64,000 bases of DNA from an uncultured Erythrobacter sp. GTDB taxonomy: Bacteria; Pseudomonadota; Alphaproteobacteria; Sphingomonadales; Sphingomonadaceae. The DNA lies in assembly GCA_913055155.1 (NCBI GenBank), contig CAJXJR010000012.1:62001-126000 (forward strand), given 5' to 3'. A program made the position numbers and the translations under genes. Under the pieces are notes generated by a model that ran no database searches, had not been told where the DNA came from, and saw only the letters and a list, made by a program, of their open reading frames with translations. Numbering within the stretch: the first letter of the stretch is position 1; each line of letters begins with the position of its first letter. Positions 27,698 through 36,512 of this stretch are shown one piece after another.

Positions 27698-28296
27698 GCG
27701 ACGAGGCAACCCTCGCCTTCTACGACCGCGAGGCGAGCGAGTATGTGAAGCACTTCGTGATGGGCAGTGCGCGTTGGCTCGATCCCTTTCTCGACCGACT
27801 GAAACCGGGGTCGCACGTCATCGAACTGGGTTGCGGCGGCGGGCGCGATGCGCAGCACATGCTGGAACGCGGCTTCAGCGTCGACATGACCGATGGCTCT
27901 GCCAGCATGGCCGCAGAAGCCCGTAAACGCACCGGGCAGGACGTACGCGTGCTGCGCTTCGAGGATCTCGACGCAGCGGATGCATATGACGCGGTGTGGG
28001 CCCATGCCTCGCTGCATCACCAGCCGCTGGCCGGGCTTGGCGACGTGCTGCAGCGCGTCTTTCGCGCCACGCGTCCTGGCGGGCTGTTCTTCGCCAACTA
28101 CAAGCTGGGCCAGGGCGACGATCGCGACAGTTTCGGGCGCCTGTACAGCTTTGCCCCGCGCGAGCAGCTGCTAGATCTCTATCGCCAGGCGGGCTGGGAG
28201 CTCGACACGATAGAGGACTATCGCGACGGCGGGCTGGACAAGGTCATGCGCGACTGGATCGCCATCACGGCCCGCAAGCCGGGCAAGAACGGCTGA
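27694..28296 (+). CDS. Class I SAM-dependent methyltransferase (TehB/Methyltransf_11 type)
   Basis: The 200-residue protein has SAM motif [15 protein letters not shown] near residues 45-58, [15 protein letters not shown] as motif II, and [10 protein letters not shown] as motif IV. It resembles small cytosolic methyltransferases of the TehB-like group; the substrate is unknown. Its ATG overlaps the rlmN stop as ATGA, so it is translationally coupled to rlmN, though a shared pathway is not implied by the fold alone. Confidence 0.85.
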   Translation: MSDEATLAFYDREASEYVKHFVMGSARWLDPFLDRLKPGSHVIELGCGGGRDAQHMLERGFSVDMTDGSASMAAEARKRTGQDVRVLRFEDLDAADAYDAVWAHASLHHQPLAGLGDVLQRVFRATRPGGLFFANYKLGQGDDRDSFGRLYSFAPREQLLDLYRQAGWELDTIEDYRDGGLDKVMRDWIAITARKPGKNG

Positions 28297-28378
28297 CCGA
28301 GGCTGCAAAACGGCTGGTCGCAATTTGATGCGTCCAACGAGTTGTTCATCTTCAGTATCACCTAAATGAACGAAAACC

Positions 28379-28414
28379 CCTTTCCGACACCAGAGAGATG
28401 TCGAATCGGAAAGG
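28379..28414 (+). promoter_or_regulatory. 5'-leader hairpin covering the ribosome site of the glycine-zipper gene
   Basis: The arms CCTTTCCGA (28379-28387) and TCGGAAAGG (28406-28414) pair perfectly over 9 bp, and the last AAAGG sits about 10 nt before the ATG at 28424. The hairpin could hide the Shine-Dalgarno and control translation. Confidence 0.4.
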
Positions 28415-28423
28415 TAGGACGCC

Positions 28424-28900
28424 ATGAAAAAGACACTGCTTGCATTCGCCGCCGCCACCACGCTGGCCCTCCCCGCAGCGCCTGCCATGGCGCAGGACGG
28501 CCCGCCCCCCTGGGCGCCTGCTTACGGCCATCGCGACCACGATCGCCACGACAGGTACGATCGCCATGACCGGTACGACGTACGCTATGACCGCGACGAC
28601 CGGCGCGAGCGCCGCCGCTATCGCGAACACCGCCGCCACCGCGTCTATGATGACCGGGGCCGCTACTACGAACCGCGCCGCGTGCGTCGGGGTGACCGGG
28701 TGTGGCAGGGCCATGACGGGCGGTATTACTGCGAGCGCGACAATGGCACGACCGGCCTGATTATCGGCGCTGCCGGTGGCGCGCTGATCGGTCGCACCAT
28801 CGACACCCGCGGAGATCGCACGGTCGGTACCGTGCTGGGCGCAGCGCTGGGCGCTGTCCTCGGCCGCGAGATCGACCGTGGCGAGGCACGCTGCCGCTAG
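28424..28900 (+). CDS. Glycine-zipper 2TM domain envelope protein
   Basis: The 158-residue protein has a Sec signal peptide (cut near APAMAQ), then an extraordinary Arg/Asp/His/Tyr-rich repeat region (about residues 35-80: RHDRYDRHDRYD...), and a C-terminal glycine-zipper (GLIIGAAGGALIGRTID ... GTVLGAALGAVLGREID). Such proteins are envelope-associated, often stress-induced, and of unclear function. The ATG is preceded by TAGGA. A strong intrinsic terminator follows. Confidence 0.85.
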   Translation: MKKTLLAFAAATTLALPAAPAMAQDGPPPWAPAYGHRDHDRHDRYDRHDRYDVRYDRDDRRERRRYREHRRHRVYDDRGRYYEPRRVRRGDRVWQGHDGRYYCERDNGTTGLIIGAAGGALIGRTIDTRGDRTVGTVLGAALGAVLGREIDRGEARCR

Positions 28901-28925
28901 TCCTGCGGCACGCGTAGCCCCCCGG

Positions 28926-28964
28926 AAACGCCGTCGCTCCTTGTCCCCGGAGCGGCGGCGTTTT
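28926..28964 (+). terminator. Strong intrinsic terminator after the glycine-zipper gene
   Basis: A 15-bp stem with one G:T (28926-28940 with 28949-28963, 8-nt loop) is followed by TTTT. Because the left arm begins AAA, it may also stop the convergent permease transcript. Confidence 0.85.
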
Positions 28965-28969
28965 GCCGT

Positions 28970-30190
28970 TCACATCCCGGCCGACCAAAGGACGACTTGG
29001 CCAATGATGGTGAGCACGCAGAACACCAGGCCGATGATTGGCACCGCCTGCCACATGTTCGGCACGTCTTCTGGCTGGTTGCGCGTCTTGAGCCGCCACA
29101 GCGCTGCATTGACCATGGCGAAGACGATGAGGATGGCCAGGCTCGTCCCACTTGCCAGGGTGCCCAACGGAATGAAAAGCGCTAGCACGAGAACCACGCC
29201 GACTGTCAGCAACGTGGAGAAAACGGGGGTCCCGGTCGTCTCGCTCACTTGGCCAAGCCATGCCGGCGTGCCGGCGCGGCGGTCTCGACCAAGGTCCATC
29301 AACAGGCGACTTGCCGCAACCATCTGCGTCAGCGCGCCGTTGGCGATAACCAGCAGGCTGGCCAGCACCAATGTCATTTGCAGCATCCCGGAATCGCCCG
29401 CTGCTGCATAGACCAGCGGTGCATCGGCCTGGGCGATACCGTCAATATCGGCGCTGCCGCCGAGTGCTGCAGCGATCGCGAGATAGAAAGTGAAGACCAG
29501 CAGGATGGTGATTACGATGCCGCGCGGCAACGTACGCCTGGGTTCATCCAGTTCCTCCGCAGTGGGCGCCATATCCCCGAAACCAATGAAGGAATAGATC
29601 GCCAGGAAAGCGCCAGCGAAAATGCCGGTCCATGCACCGGTTCGCGAAAATACTCCTTCGTCGGCCAATCTGGCAGGCCAGGCCAGGAGGCTATCGCGCA
29701 TCAACCACATGATCACGAGTAGGGTGATGATACCCAGTGTCGTGGTGACAGTCATGAACCAGGCACTGTGCTTCATCCCGGCCAGGGCTACTGCGCCTAC
29801 CAGGCCGACGATCCCCAAGACGCCGGCCCAGTGCGGGATCTCAACAAAGCTTTCCAGATAGCTCACGAAGCCGGTCGCGATCGTGGCGCTCGACACGATA
29901 TTGGCAATGATAAGCAGCCATCCGGCCATGGCCGGCACCCCGCCCCGGTCGCCAAAGGCCTCCTCCACATAGTCGATCGGGCCGCCTGCCGTGGGAATGC
30001 GCGCACCGATTTCGGCGAAGGAAAGCGCAGTGAAGACCGCCACCAGCCCGGCAACGGCATAGGCCAACGGGGCACCGGGCCCCGCCTTGCCCATCACCTC
30101 GCCGATCACCACGAAAATGCCTGCGCCCAGGATGGTGCCCGTGCCGTAGAAGACGAGTCCCCACAGACCCATCGAGCGTCTCAGCGCCAT
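28970..30190 (-). CDS. APC-superfamily amino acid permease
   Basis: The 406-residue protein is an inner-membrane amino acid/polyamine/organocation transporter with about 11-12 hydrophobic helices. The first helix carries the family motif GTGTILGAGIFVVIGEV, and the ARIPTAGGPIDYVEEAFGD loop and FAMVNAALWRLK region also fit. The substrate is not predictable. The ATG at 30190 (MALRRSMGLWG) has an AAGGGGA ribosome site; upstream frame extension to 30358 is not needed. Confidence 0.88.
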   Translation of the reverse strand: MALRRSMGLWGLVFYGTGTILGAGIFVVIGEVMGKAGPGAPLAYAVAGLVAVFTALSFAEIGARIPTAGGPIDYVEEAFGDRGGVPAMAGWLLIIANIVSSATIATGFVSYLESFVEIPHWAGVLGIVGLVGAVALAGMKHSAWFMTVTTTLGIITLLVIMWLMRDSLLAWPARLADEGVFSRTGAWTGIFAGAFLAIYSFIGFGDMAPTAEELDEPRRTLPRGIVITILLVFTFYLAIAAALGGSADIDGIAQADAPLVYAAAGDSGMLQMTLVLASLLVIANGALTQMVAASRLLMDLGRDRRAGTPAWLGQVSETTGTPVFSTLLTVGVVLVLALFIPLGTLASGTSLAILIVFAMVNAALWRLKTRNQPEDVPNMWQAVPIIGLVFCVLTIIGQVVLWSAGM

Positions 30191-30290
30191 GAAAATCCCC
30201 TTGTTGCCTTGCACAGCCAATGGGCCGGGAGGAGCCCGGTTCCGCAACGGGAATTCCCTTCCGTAACCAAAACAGGCTATGGCGCGCAAC

Positions 30291-32348
30291 ATGAGCGCAG
30301 AAACGCACCCGTTCTTCGACATGCACACGCACGGTTTCGTGCGCGTGGCTACCAGCACGCCGAAGGTCCGTACGGCCGATATCGCCTACAACGCGGCAGG
30401 CATAATCGAGCAGGCGCGGATGGCGCATGAGCGCGATGTAGACCTGCTGCTCTATCCGGAAATGTGCCTGTCCTCCTACGCGCTGGATGACCTGCACATC
30501 CAGGCCGCCCTGCTGGACAGCGTGGAGGCGCATATGGAGCATATCCGGGCAGCCAGCGAGGCGCTGACCCCGGTGCTGGTAATCGGCGCCCCGCTGCGCC
30601 GCGCGGGCCGCATCTACAATTGCGCGATAGTGATCGCCCATGGCGAGGTACTGGGCGCGGTGCCCAAAAGCTACCTGCCCAATTACCGCGAATTCTACGA
30701 GAAGCGCTGGTTCGCGCGCGGCAACAATTGCCGCGACCTGTGGATCGGGGTGAACGGAACGGAGATACCCTTCGGCGTGGACCTGATCTTTTCCGCACAG
30801 AACCTGCCCGGCTTCACTTTCGGGATAGAGATCTGCGAGGATTACTGGAGCCCCACCCCGCCCGGCACCATGGCGGCGCTGGCGGGCGCCACCATCCTGC
30901 TGAACCTGTCTGCCAGCAACATCACCATCGGCAAGTCGGACGAGCGGCACATGCTGTGCCAGGCAAGTTCCAGCCGCTCTGTCTGCGCCTATGCCTATTC
31001 CGCCAGCGGTTTCGGCGAGAGCACGACAGACCTCTCGTGGGACGGCCAGGGCATGGTCTACGAACTGGGCGACCTGATGGTGGAAAGCGTGCGGTTCGAA
31101 CTGGAGCCGGAACTGTGCCTGGTCGATGTCGATACCCGCCGCATTCTCAATGAACGCATGCGCATGGGCACCTTCAACGATGCGGCGGAGGACGCCGGGC
31201 GGCCCGAGGACAGCTTCCGCACGATCGCTTTCGACCATGCCTACCAGCCCGGCGACATTGGCCTGGTCCGCCCCATTCGCCGCTTCCCCTTCGTGCCCAA
31301 CCGGCAGGACATGCTGGACCACGACGCCTACGAGGCATTCAACATCCAGGTCGATGCGCTGATGCGGCGGATCCAGGCGACGAAGCCGGAAAGCCTGGTG
31401 ATCGGAATCTCGGGCGGGCTCGATTCCACTCATGCGCTGATCGTGGCGGCCAAGGCCTGCGACATGCTGGGCCTGCCCCGGTCCACCATCCGCGCCTACA
31501 CCATGCCGGGCTTCGCCACATCTGACGAGACCAAGAGCAACGCCTGGAAGCTGATGGAAGTGTTCGGCACCACGGCGGAGGAAATCGACATCCGCCCCGC
31601 CGCGCGGCGCATGCTGGAAGACATGGGCCACCCTTTCGCCGAAGGAGAGCCGCATTACGATGTCACCTTCGAGAACGTGCAAGCGGGCCTGCGCACGGAC
31701 TACCTGTTCCGCCTGGCTGGCCATCACAAGGGCTGGGTGATCGGCACGGGCGACCTGTCCGAGCTGGCGTTGGGCTGGTGCACCTATGGCGTGGGCGACC
31801 ACATGAGCCACTATGCCGTCAATTCGGGCGTCCCCAAGACGCTGATCCAGTACCTGATCCGCTGGGCAGTGCGCACCAACCAGTTCGATGCCGCCAGCGA
31901 CGAGGTGCTGGAGGCCGTGCTCGATACCGAGATCAGCCCCGAACTGGTGCCTGCCGATGCCAAGGGGCAGATCCAGTCCACGCAGAGCATCATCGGGCCC
32001 TACGAGCTCAACGATTTCTTCCTGCACCATACCATCCGCTGGGGGCAAAAGCCCAGCCACGTGGCCTTCCTGTGCTGGCACGCCTGGCGCGATATCGAGG
32101 AGGGGCTGTGGCCGCACGCCTTCCCGCAGGACCAGAAGAACGCTTACGACCTGCCTACCATTGGCCGCTGGCTGGAGAATTTCGTGCGGCGGTTCTTCCA
32201 GTTCAGCCAGTTCAAGCGCAGCGCCATTCCCAACGGCCCGAAAGTCAGCGCCGGTGGCGCGCTGTCGCCGCGTGGAGACTGGCGCGCGCCCAGCGATGCC
32301 GTGGCCGACGTATGGCTGGCCGACCTGCGCGAGAACCTGCCGGAGTGA
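30291..32348 (+). CDS. nadE: Glutamine-dependent NAD+ synthase
   Basis: The enzyme makes NAD+ from deamido-NAD+ using glutamine as nitrogen donor. The 685-residue protein joins an N-terminal nitrilase-type glutaminase (Glu in LLYPEMCLSSY, Lys in VPKSYLPNYREFYE, nucleophile Cys near residue 182 in GIEICEDYW) to a C-terminal synthetase with the ATP pyrophosphatase loop SGGLDS near residue 374. Length and order are typical of the long glutamine-dependent form. The start is either 30291 (MSAETHPFF, matching homologues) or 30279; neither has a clear ribosome site. It is divergent from the permease gene. Confidence 0.96.
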   Translation: MSAETHPFFDMHTHGFVRVATSTPKVRTADIAYNAAGIIEQARMAHERDVDLLLYPEMCLSSYALDDLHIQAALLDSVEAHMEHIRAASEALTPVLVIGAPLRRAGRIYNCAIVIAHGEVLGAVPKSYLPNYREFYEKRWFARGNNCRDLWIGVNGTEIPFGVDLIFSAQNLPGFTFGIEICEDYWSPTPPGTMAALAGATILLNLSASNITIGKSDERHMLCQASSSRSVCAYAYSASGFGESTTDLSWDGQGMVYELGDLMVESVRFELEPELCLVDVDTRRILNERMRMGTFNDAAEDAGRPEDSFRTIAFDHAYQPGDIGLVRPIRRFPFVPNRQDMLDHDAYEAFNIQVDALMRRIQATKPESLVIGISGGLDSTHALIVAAKACDMLGLPRSTIRAYTMPGFATSDETKSNAWKLMEVFGTTAEEIDIRPAARRMLEDMGHPFAEGEPHYDVTFENVQAGLRTDYLFRLAGHHKGWVIGTGDLSELALGWCTYGVGDHMSHYAVNSGVPKTLIQYLIRWAVRTNQFDAASDEVLEAVLDTEISPELVPADAKGQIQSTQSIIGPYELNDFFLHHTIRWGQKPSHVAFLCWHAWRDIEEGLWPHAFPQDQKNAYDLPTIGRWLENFVRRFFQFSQFKRSAIPNGPKVSAGGALSPRGDWRAPSDAVADVWLADLRENLPE

Positions 32349-32486
32349 CGGGGATTGCTGCGCGGGATGCGGGCGAGCGTTAAGGGCCTGCGTTGACGCC
32401 CGAGGGGGCGACACGTAGACTCCACCCATGATAGAACTTTGCCGGTTTGACCGGACAATGCCGATACCACGAATAGGGCAGGCAGC

Positions 32487-33095
32487 ATGAAATCGATCAT
32501 CCGCCTCATGGGCGTAATCACCGTGCCGCTGGCGCTGGCAGGAATGGCCGTGCCGGCGCAGGCGCAATTCGGCGGGCTCGGTCGCATTATCAACGATGCG
32601 CGCAATGCCGCCGAAAACGACGACGACGAAGACGATGCCGAGCAGATGCCGGAGGAATGCCGCGAGGATTCCAGCCCCAGCGTGGGCCGCGCGGTGCTGG
32701 GCGGCATCCTTGGCCGCGCCAGCCGCGATGCGGCGAACCGCGCCGGAATCGGTTCCTTCGTGCCCGTCAGCGAGTTTTCCGACCAGATCAGCGCCGCCAT
32801 CGCCTGCCAGCTGGACCCCGACGAGCAGCGCCAAGCCGCCGACGCCACGCTGGAGGCCACGCGTGGCACCGGCGAGGATGGCGGCGCAGAGGTGGGCGCC
32901 AGCGCGGCGTGGACATCCGAAACGCGCGAAGGCGTGTCGGGCCGATCAACCGTGACCGGGCGGCAGGCGGAACCCGGCGACGGGATGGACTGCATCTTCG
33001 TGACCGACGTGATTATCGTCGAAGGCGAGGAAACTCGCGCCGACAAGCGCATGTGCCGCCGCCCGCCCTCGCCGCGCTATTCCATCCGCGCATGA
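32487..33095 (+). CDS. Secreted protein with 17-kDa-surface-antigen-like C-terminus
   Basis: The 202-residue product has a Sec signal peptide (cut near PAQAQ), an acidic stretch (ENDDDEDDAEQ), a short glycine-containing segment (VGRAVLGGILGRASRD), and a C-terminal part (QISAAIACQLDPDEQRQAADATL ... CIFVTDVIIVEGEETRADKRMC). This order resembles surface-antigen-like proteins of alphaproteobacteria; function is unknown. Its stop overlaps the ATG of the ClpP-like gene (ATGA), so both are made together. Confidence 0.7.
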   Translation: MKSIIRLMGVITVPLALAGMAVPAQAQFGGLGRIINDARNAAENDDDEDDAEQMPEECREDSSPSVGRAVLGGILGRASRDAANRAGIGSFVPVSEFSDQISAAIACQLDPDEQRQAADATLEATRGTGEDGGAEVGASAAWTSETREGVSGRSTVTGRQAEPGDGMDCIFVTDVIIVEGEETRADKRMCRRPPSPRYSIRA

Positions 33096-33799
33096 GACGT
33101 CTGCCGCGCATAGGCCTGGCGCTTGGCGCCTTTGCCGCGCTGTCGGCGCAGAGTGCGATGGACCCGGACAATCCCACCTGTCCGGCAGAGCCCGACTGGG
33201 GGCCGGCAGAGCGCATGGTCCTTTCCACGCGCGAAGGCGAACACATGAACGTGCTGGTGGCCGAGGGGATCGTCGATTCCACTTTCCCCCAGCGCCTGCA
33301 GGAAGCCATCGATGCAGATCCGATGATCGGCGAAGTATGGCTGCGCTCGCGCGGGGGCGATGCCCGCGCCGGGAACGAGGCGGGGCGCATCATCCGCAAC
33401 TATGCCCTCGCCACCCGCATCCCCTCCGGCTGGACCTGCTTTTCCGCCTGCAACTTCGTTTTCATGGGCGGACTGACCCGCAACGTGGAGCCGGGCGGGA
33501 TCTTCATGGTGCACATGTTCACCCATACCGGAGACCGCTCGCTGATTGCCGAAACGCGCCTTGACGGCACGCAGGCGACCGCAGAACTGATCGGCGAGAT
33601 CGAGCAAAGTTCAGCCCTGCTGGCGACGGAGGACAACGACTTCCTTATCCGCATGGGCATCAGCCGCGACCTGCTGACCGAGATCATGTACCAGGTGCAG
33701 GCCGTGGGCACGGACGAGAACCCCAGCACCCGCTATTGCCTGAGCGACGAGGAAGTGGTGCGCTACAACGTCAAGGCCCTGCCGCGGCCGGCGCAATAG
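33092..33799 (+). CDS. Secreted ClpP-like serine protease-fold protein
   Basis: The 235-residue protein begins with a signal-like segment (MRRLPRIGLALGAFAALSAQS) and then has a ClpP/crotonase-fold pattern: LRSRGGDARAGNEAGRIIRN, a candidate nucleophile Ser in CFSACNFVFMGG, and a candidate His in GGIFMVHMFTH. This matches the predicted periplasmic ClpP-like class (COG3904 type), whose substrates are not known. Paired Cys residues flank the active-site region. Translational coupling to the upstream secreted protein suggests a partner or substrate relation, which is inference. Confidence 0.75.
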   Translation: MRRLPRIGLALGAFAALSAQSAMDPDNPTCPAEPDWGPAERMVLSTREGEHMNVLVAEGIVDSTFPQRLQEAIDADPMIGEVWLRSRGGDARAGNEAGRIIRNYALATRIPSGWTCFSACNFVFMGGLTRNVEPGGIFMVHMFTHTGDRSLIAETRLDGTQATAELIGEIEQSSALLATEDNDFLIRMGISRDLLTEIMYQVQAVGTDENPSTRYCLSDEEVVRYNVKALPRPAQ

Positions 33800-33802
33800 C
33801 CA

Positions 33803-33837
33803 TAAAAAAGGGCGCCGCTCCCGCAGGAACGACGCCC
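33803..33837 (-). terminator. Intrinsic terminator of the 33861-34289 gene
   Basis: On the minus strand a 12-bp stem (two G:U pairs, loop TGCG) is followed by six T. It lies about 25 bp past the stop of the minus-strand gene. Confidence 0.85.
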
Positions 33838-33860
33838 TCCCCCCAGTCGATCTGTCCCGC

Positions 33861-34289
33861 TTACGGGTGCGTGTGCGTGTACAGCGTGGTGGTCCGCTTC
33901 TCGAGGCTGTCCAATTCGTCGAACATTGCGCGGGCCGCTTCTTCCGACCCTTCCTGGGCAACCATGGCTTCCCAGATCGCCCGCCGTTCGGGATTGTCGT
34001 GCGTGTCGAAGGTACCCATGCCGCGCGGCATGGTGTTGATCACCACGTAATCCCAATCGTTGTTGGCCATCACCCAGTGCAGTTGCGGGCGGTCCAGCCC
34101 GGCGGCATCATAGGCCGGCATCAGATGGTCCATGATGATCTCTTCCCAGCGTCCCCCGGCGCCGTCATTCAGTTCGATCGCGGTCACAGTCCAGGTGGTG
34201 CGTGCTTCTTCCTCTTCTTGCGCTGCGGCCGGAACGGCAAGTACAGCAAGAGACACCGCGGCCAGCGCGGTAGTAAAAAGTGCTTTCAT
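33861..34289 (-). CDS. Small secreted protein of unknown function (142 aa)
   Basis: The product has a Sec signal peptide (MKALFTTALAAVSLAVLAVPAAA) followed by a mature domain with no recognised family; it contains TWTVTAIELNDGAGGRWEEII and a Trp/Tyr-rich middle (LHWVMANNDWDYVVINTMP). The ATG at 34289 has GGGAAGAG upstream. It lies about 120 bp behind the sugar dehydrogenase gene on the same strand and ends in a strong terminator. Confidence 0.7.
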   Translation of the reverse strand: MKALFTTALAAVSLAVLAVPAAAQEEEEARTTWTVTAIELNDGAGGRWEEIIMDHLMPAYDAAGLDRPQLHWVMANNDWDYVVINTMPRGMGTFDTHDNPERRAIWEAMVAQEGSEEAARAMFDELDSLEKRTTTLYTHTHP

Positions 34290-34406
34290 GTTCTCTTCCC
34301 CCATTGGTGTCACAAGTGGAACTTACGACCCACCCACAGGATACACCTCGGGCGCTTTCAGGGGAAACCAAATCACTCCCGCCATTTCAGCGAGTTGTGA
34401 AATGAA

Positions 34407-35654
34407 TTACGGGGCGCTCAGCCGCAATACTGCGCCTTCGACCTGATCGGTAAGCAGGTAGATGGAGCCGTCGGGCGCTTCCTGCACGTCGCGCCAGCGC
34501 TGGCCGAGCGAGCGCAGCAGGTGTTCTGGCTCGCCGATGGGAACGCCGGTGTTGTCGGTATCGTACCGCAGCAGGCCCTGCGTGAAGCTGCCCAGCAGCA
34601 TGTCGCCGTCCCAGCCGGGAATGGCGTCGCCCGAATAGAACATCAGATTGCCGGGATTGAAGCTGGGCGGCCCGTAGACCAGCACCGGATCGATCATGCC
34701 GGGCACGTTTCGCAGGTGTTCGGCCTGCTCGCCATTGTAGTGCATGCCCTGCGTCACCGGGATCCAGCCATAGTTGCCGCCCCGCAGGATACGGTTCACC
34801 TCGTCACCGCCGCGCGGGCCGAACTCGCTTTCCCAGATTTCGCCGGTGTCGGGATTGATGGCCAGGCCCAGCGGGTTGCGGTGGCCGGTGGACCAGGTCA
34901 GCGGCTCGTGCCCGTCCATGCCGACCCACGGGTTGCCCGGCGGCACTTCACCCGTATCGGTCATGCGAAAGATCTTGCCGTAGTGAGAGGCAGGATCTTG
35001 CACCATCTCGCCATAGTTGCGATCGCCGCTGGTGACGAACAGGTAGCCATCGGCATCGAACAACAGGCGCCCGCCGTAGGAGCCGAAGGCCGGCCCCTGG
35101 CCGCAACACCGCTCCGGCAGCGGCATGGCGCCATACCAGGTGTCGGCCACGAAGATGTCCTCCACGTCGGTCAACTCATGCGAACCCGGCGCCCAGCGCC
35201 CGCGCATCACCGCGAGGGTAGAGACGTTCTCGTCCTCCGGATCGATCTTGGAATAGGCCATGTAGACCAGCCGGTTGGTCTCGAAATCGGGATGCAGCGC
35301 GATGCCCTTGAGCCCGGCAATGCCGAAGGTGTACATTGCCGGCAGGCCCGCGATGGGCGTGGGGTCGAGCATGCCGTTCGCATCGATATGGCGCAGGCGC
35401 CCCACCCGCTCTGTCACCAGCATGCCGCCTTCGGGCAGGAAGGCGACGCCCCAGGGCCGCTCCAGCCTGGCGACCACTTCGACATGGATCGGTCCGTGTT
35501 CGGTGTGGAAGTCCCACGGGCCTTCGCCCAGTTCGGTGCCACCGAAGGGCGGTGGTGCGGGTGGGTCATCCTGCGCCTGTGCAGAAACCGGTGCAACTGC
35601 CGCCGTCAAAGCCAATGCCGCCAGCCCCGTGGCCAGCCCCAAGCGCAAACCCAT
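34407..35654 (-). CDS. PQQ-dependent sugar (aldose) dehydrogenase, periplasmic
   Basis: The 415-residue protein has a signal peptide (cut near VSAQAQ) and the six-bladed beta-propeller pattern of soluble glucose/aldose sugar dehydrogenases (GDH/YliI type): ARLERPWGVAFLPEGGMLVTER, GLKGIALHPDF, TSGDRNYGEM, WSTGHRNPLGLAINPDTGEIWESEFGPRGGDEVN and NYGWIP. Such enzymes oxidise sugars in the periplasm with PQQ as cofactor. No PQQ synthesis genes are present in the window. The ATG at 35654 has GGGGAGA upstream. Confidence 0.9.
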   Translation of the reverse strand: MGLRLGLATGLAALALTAAVAPVSAQAQDDPPAPPPFGGTELGEGPWDFHTEHGPIHVEVVARLERPWGVAFLPEGGMLVTERVGRLRHIDANGMLDPTPIAGLPAMYTFGIAGLKGIALHPDFETNRLVYMAYSKIDPEDENVSTLAVMRGRWAPGSHELTDVEDIFVADTWYGAMPLPERCCGQGPAFGSYGGRLLFDADGYLFVTSGDRNYGEMVQDPASHYGKIFRMTDTGEVPPGNPWVGMDGHEPLTWSTGHRNPLGLAINPDTGEIWESEFGPRGGDEVNRILRGGNYGWIPVTQGMHYNGEQAEHLRNVPGMIDPVLVYGPPSFNPGNLMFYSGDAIPGWDGDMLLGSFTQGLLRYDTDNTGVPIGEPEHLLRSLGQRWRDVQEAPDGSIYLLTDQVEGAVLRLSAP

Positions 35655-35753
35655 TATCTTCTCCCCGTACCAAAAGCCCGGTTGTGTCCCCGGTACTCGT
35701 CCCTATCGTAGGTGCATGCGAGCGTTCTCACAATTGACTTTGTCCATTTTTTC

Positions 35754-36512
35754 GTGACGCGCAAGTCCGTCCTTGTCACCGGCGGCGCGAAACGCGTGGG
35801 CGCGGCTATCAGTCGGCGGTTTGCCGAGGCGGGCTGGCACGTGGTGATCCATTGCAACACTTCGGTGGAAGCGGCTGAAAAGCTGGCCTCCAGCCTGCCC
35901 AGCGCACAGGTGGTGCAATGCAACCTGGTGGACCTGGATGCCGCCAGCGCGATGGTGAAGAAATTGGCGCAGGACCTGGAAGACTGGCGCTGCCTCGTCA
36001 ATTCCGCATCGGTTTTCGAGCCCGACGATGTAACCGTGCTGGATATCGAGACGAACCGCAGGGCAATGCGAGTGAATGCCGTCTCTCCCGTCCTGCTGGC
36101 GCAGGTCTTCCTTGCTCACGCGCGCAGCCAGGCAGGGCGCCGCGTGGTGCAGGTGACGGACCAGAAGCTGGCCAACCTCAACCCCGATTTCTTCAGCTAC
36201 ACCATGAGCAAGGCCGCCGCCGACACTGCCGCGCGGATGCTGGCCATGGTGCATGACGCGGCAGACCGGGTCTACACGCTGGCCCCGGGCGCCATCCTGC
36301 CCAGCCACGACCAGACCAGCGCCGAGGCGGAGCGTTCGCACCGGCTCAACCTGCTGGAGCGGCACACGCAAGCCCGCGAAGTGGCCGACGGCGCGCTGTT
36401 CCTGGCCGAAGGCCCGCTGGCCAGCGGCCAGTCGCTATACGTCGATTCCGGCCAGCACCTGTTGTCGCAACCGCGCGACGTGATCTATCTGGAGCGCGAG
36501 GGAGAAGGCTGA
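35754..36512 (+). CDS. Short-chain dehydrogenase, pteridine reductase/FolM-like
   Basis: The 252-residue SDR has the N-terminal motif VTGGAKRVGAAI, which matches the TGX3RXG signature of pteridine reductases and FolM rather than the common TGxxxGIG. The catalytic YxxxK is Tyr149/Lys153 (FSYTMSKAA), and the C-terminus LYVDSGQHL parallels the DGGRHL of FolM. It may reduce dihydropterins such as dihydromonapterin. The start is taken as GTG at 35754; an in-frame ATG at 35712 is an alternative. The stop overlaps the next ATG by one base (TGATG), making it the first gene of a three-gene operon with cytochrome b and a molybdoenzyme. Confidence 0.75.
   Translation: MTRKSVLVTGGAKRVGAAISRRFAEAGWHVVIHCNTSVEAAEKLASSLPSAQVVQCNLVDLDAASAMVKKLAQDLEDWRCLVNSASVFEPDDVTVLDIETNRRAMRVNAVSPVLLAQVFLAHARSQAGRRVVQVTDQKLANLNPDFFSYTMSKAAADTAARMLAMVHDAADRVYTLAPGAILPSHDQTSAEAERSHRLNLLERHTQAREVADGALFLAEGPLASGQSLYVDSGQHLLSQPRDVIYLEREGEG

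Noticed and set aside
29841-32834. Long minus-strand frame opposite nadE
   Set aside because: It is antisense to a complete glutamine-dependent NAD synthase.
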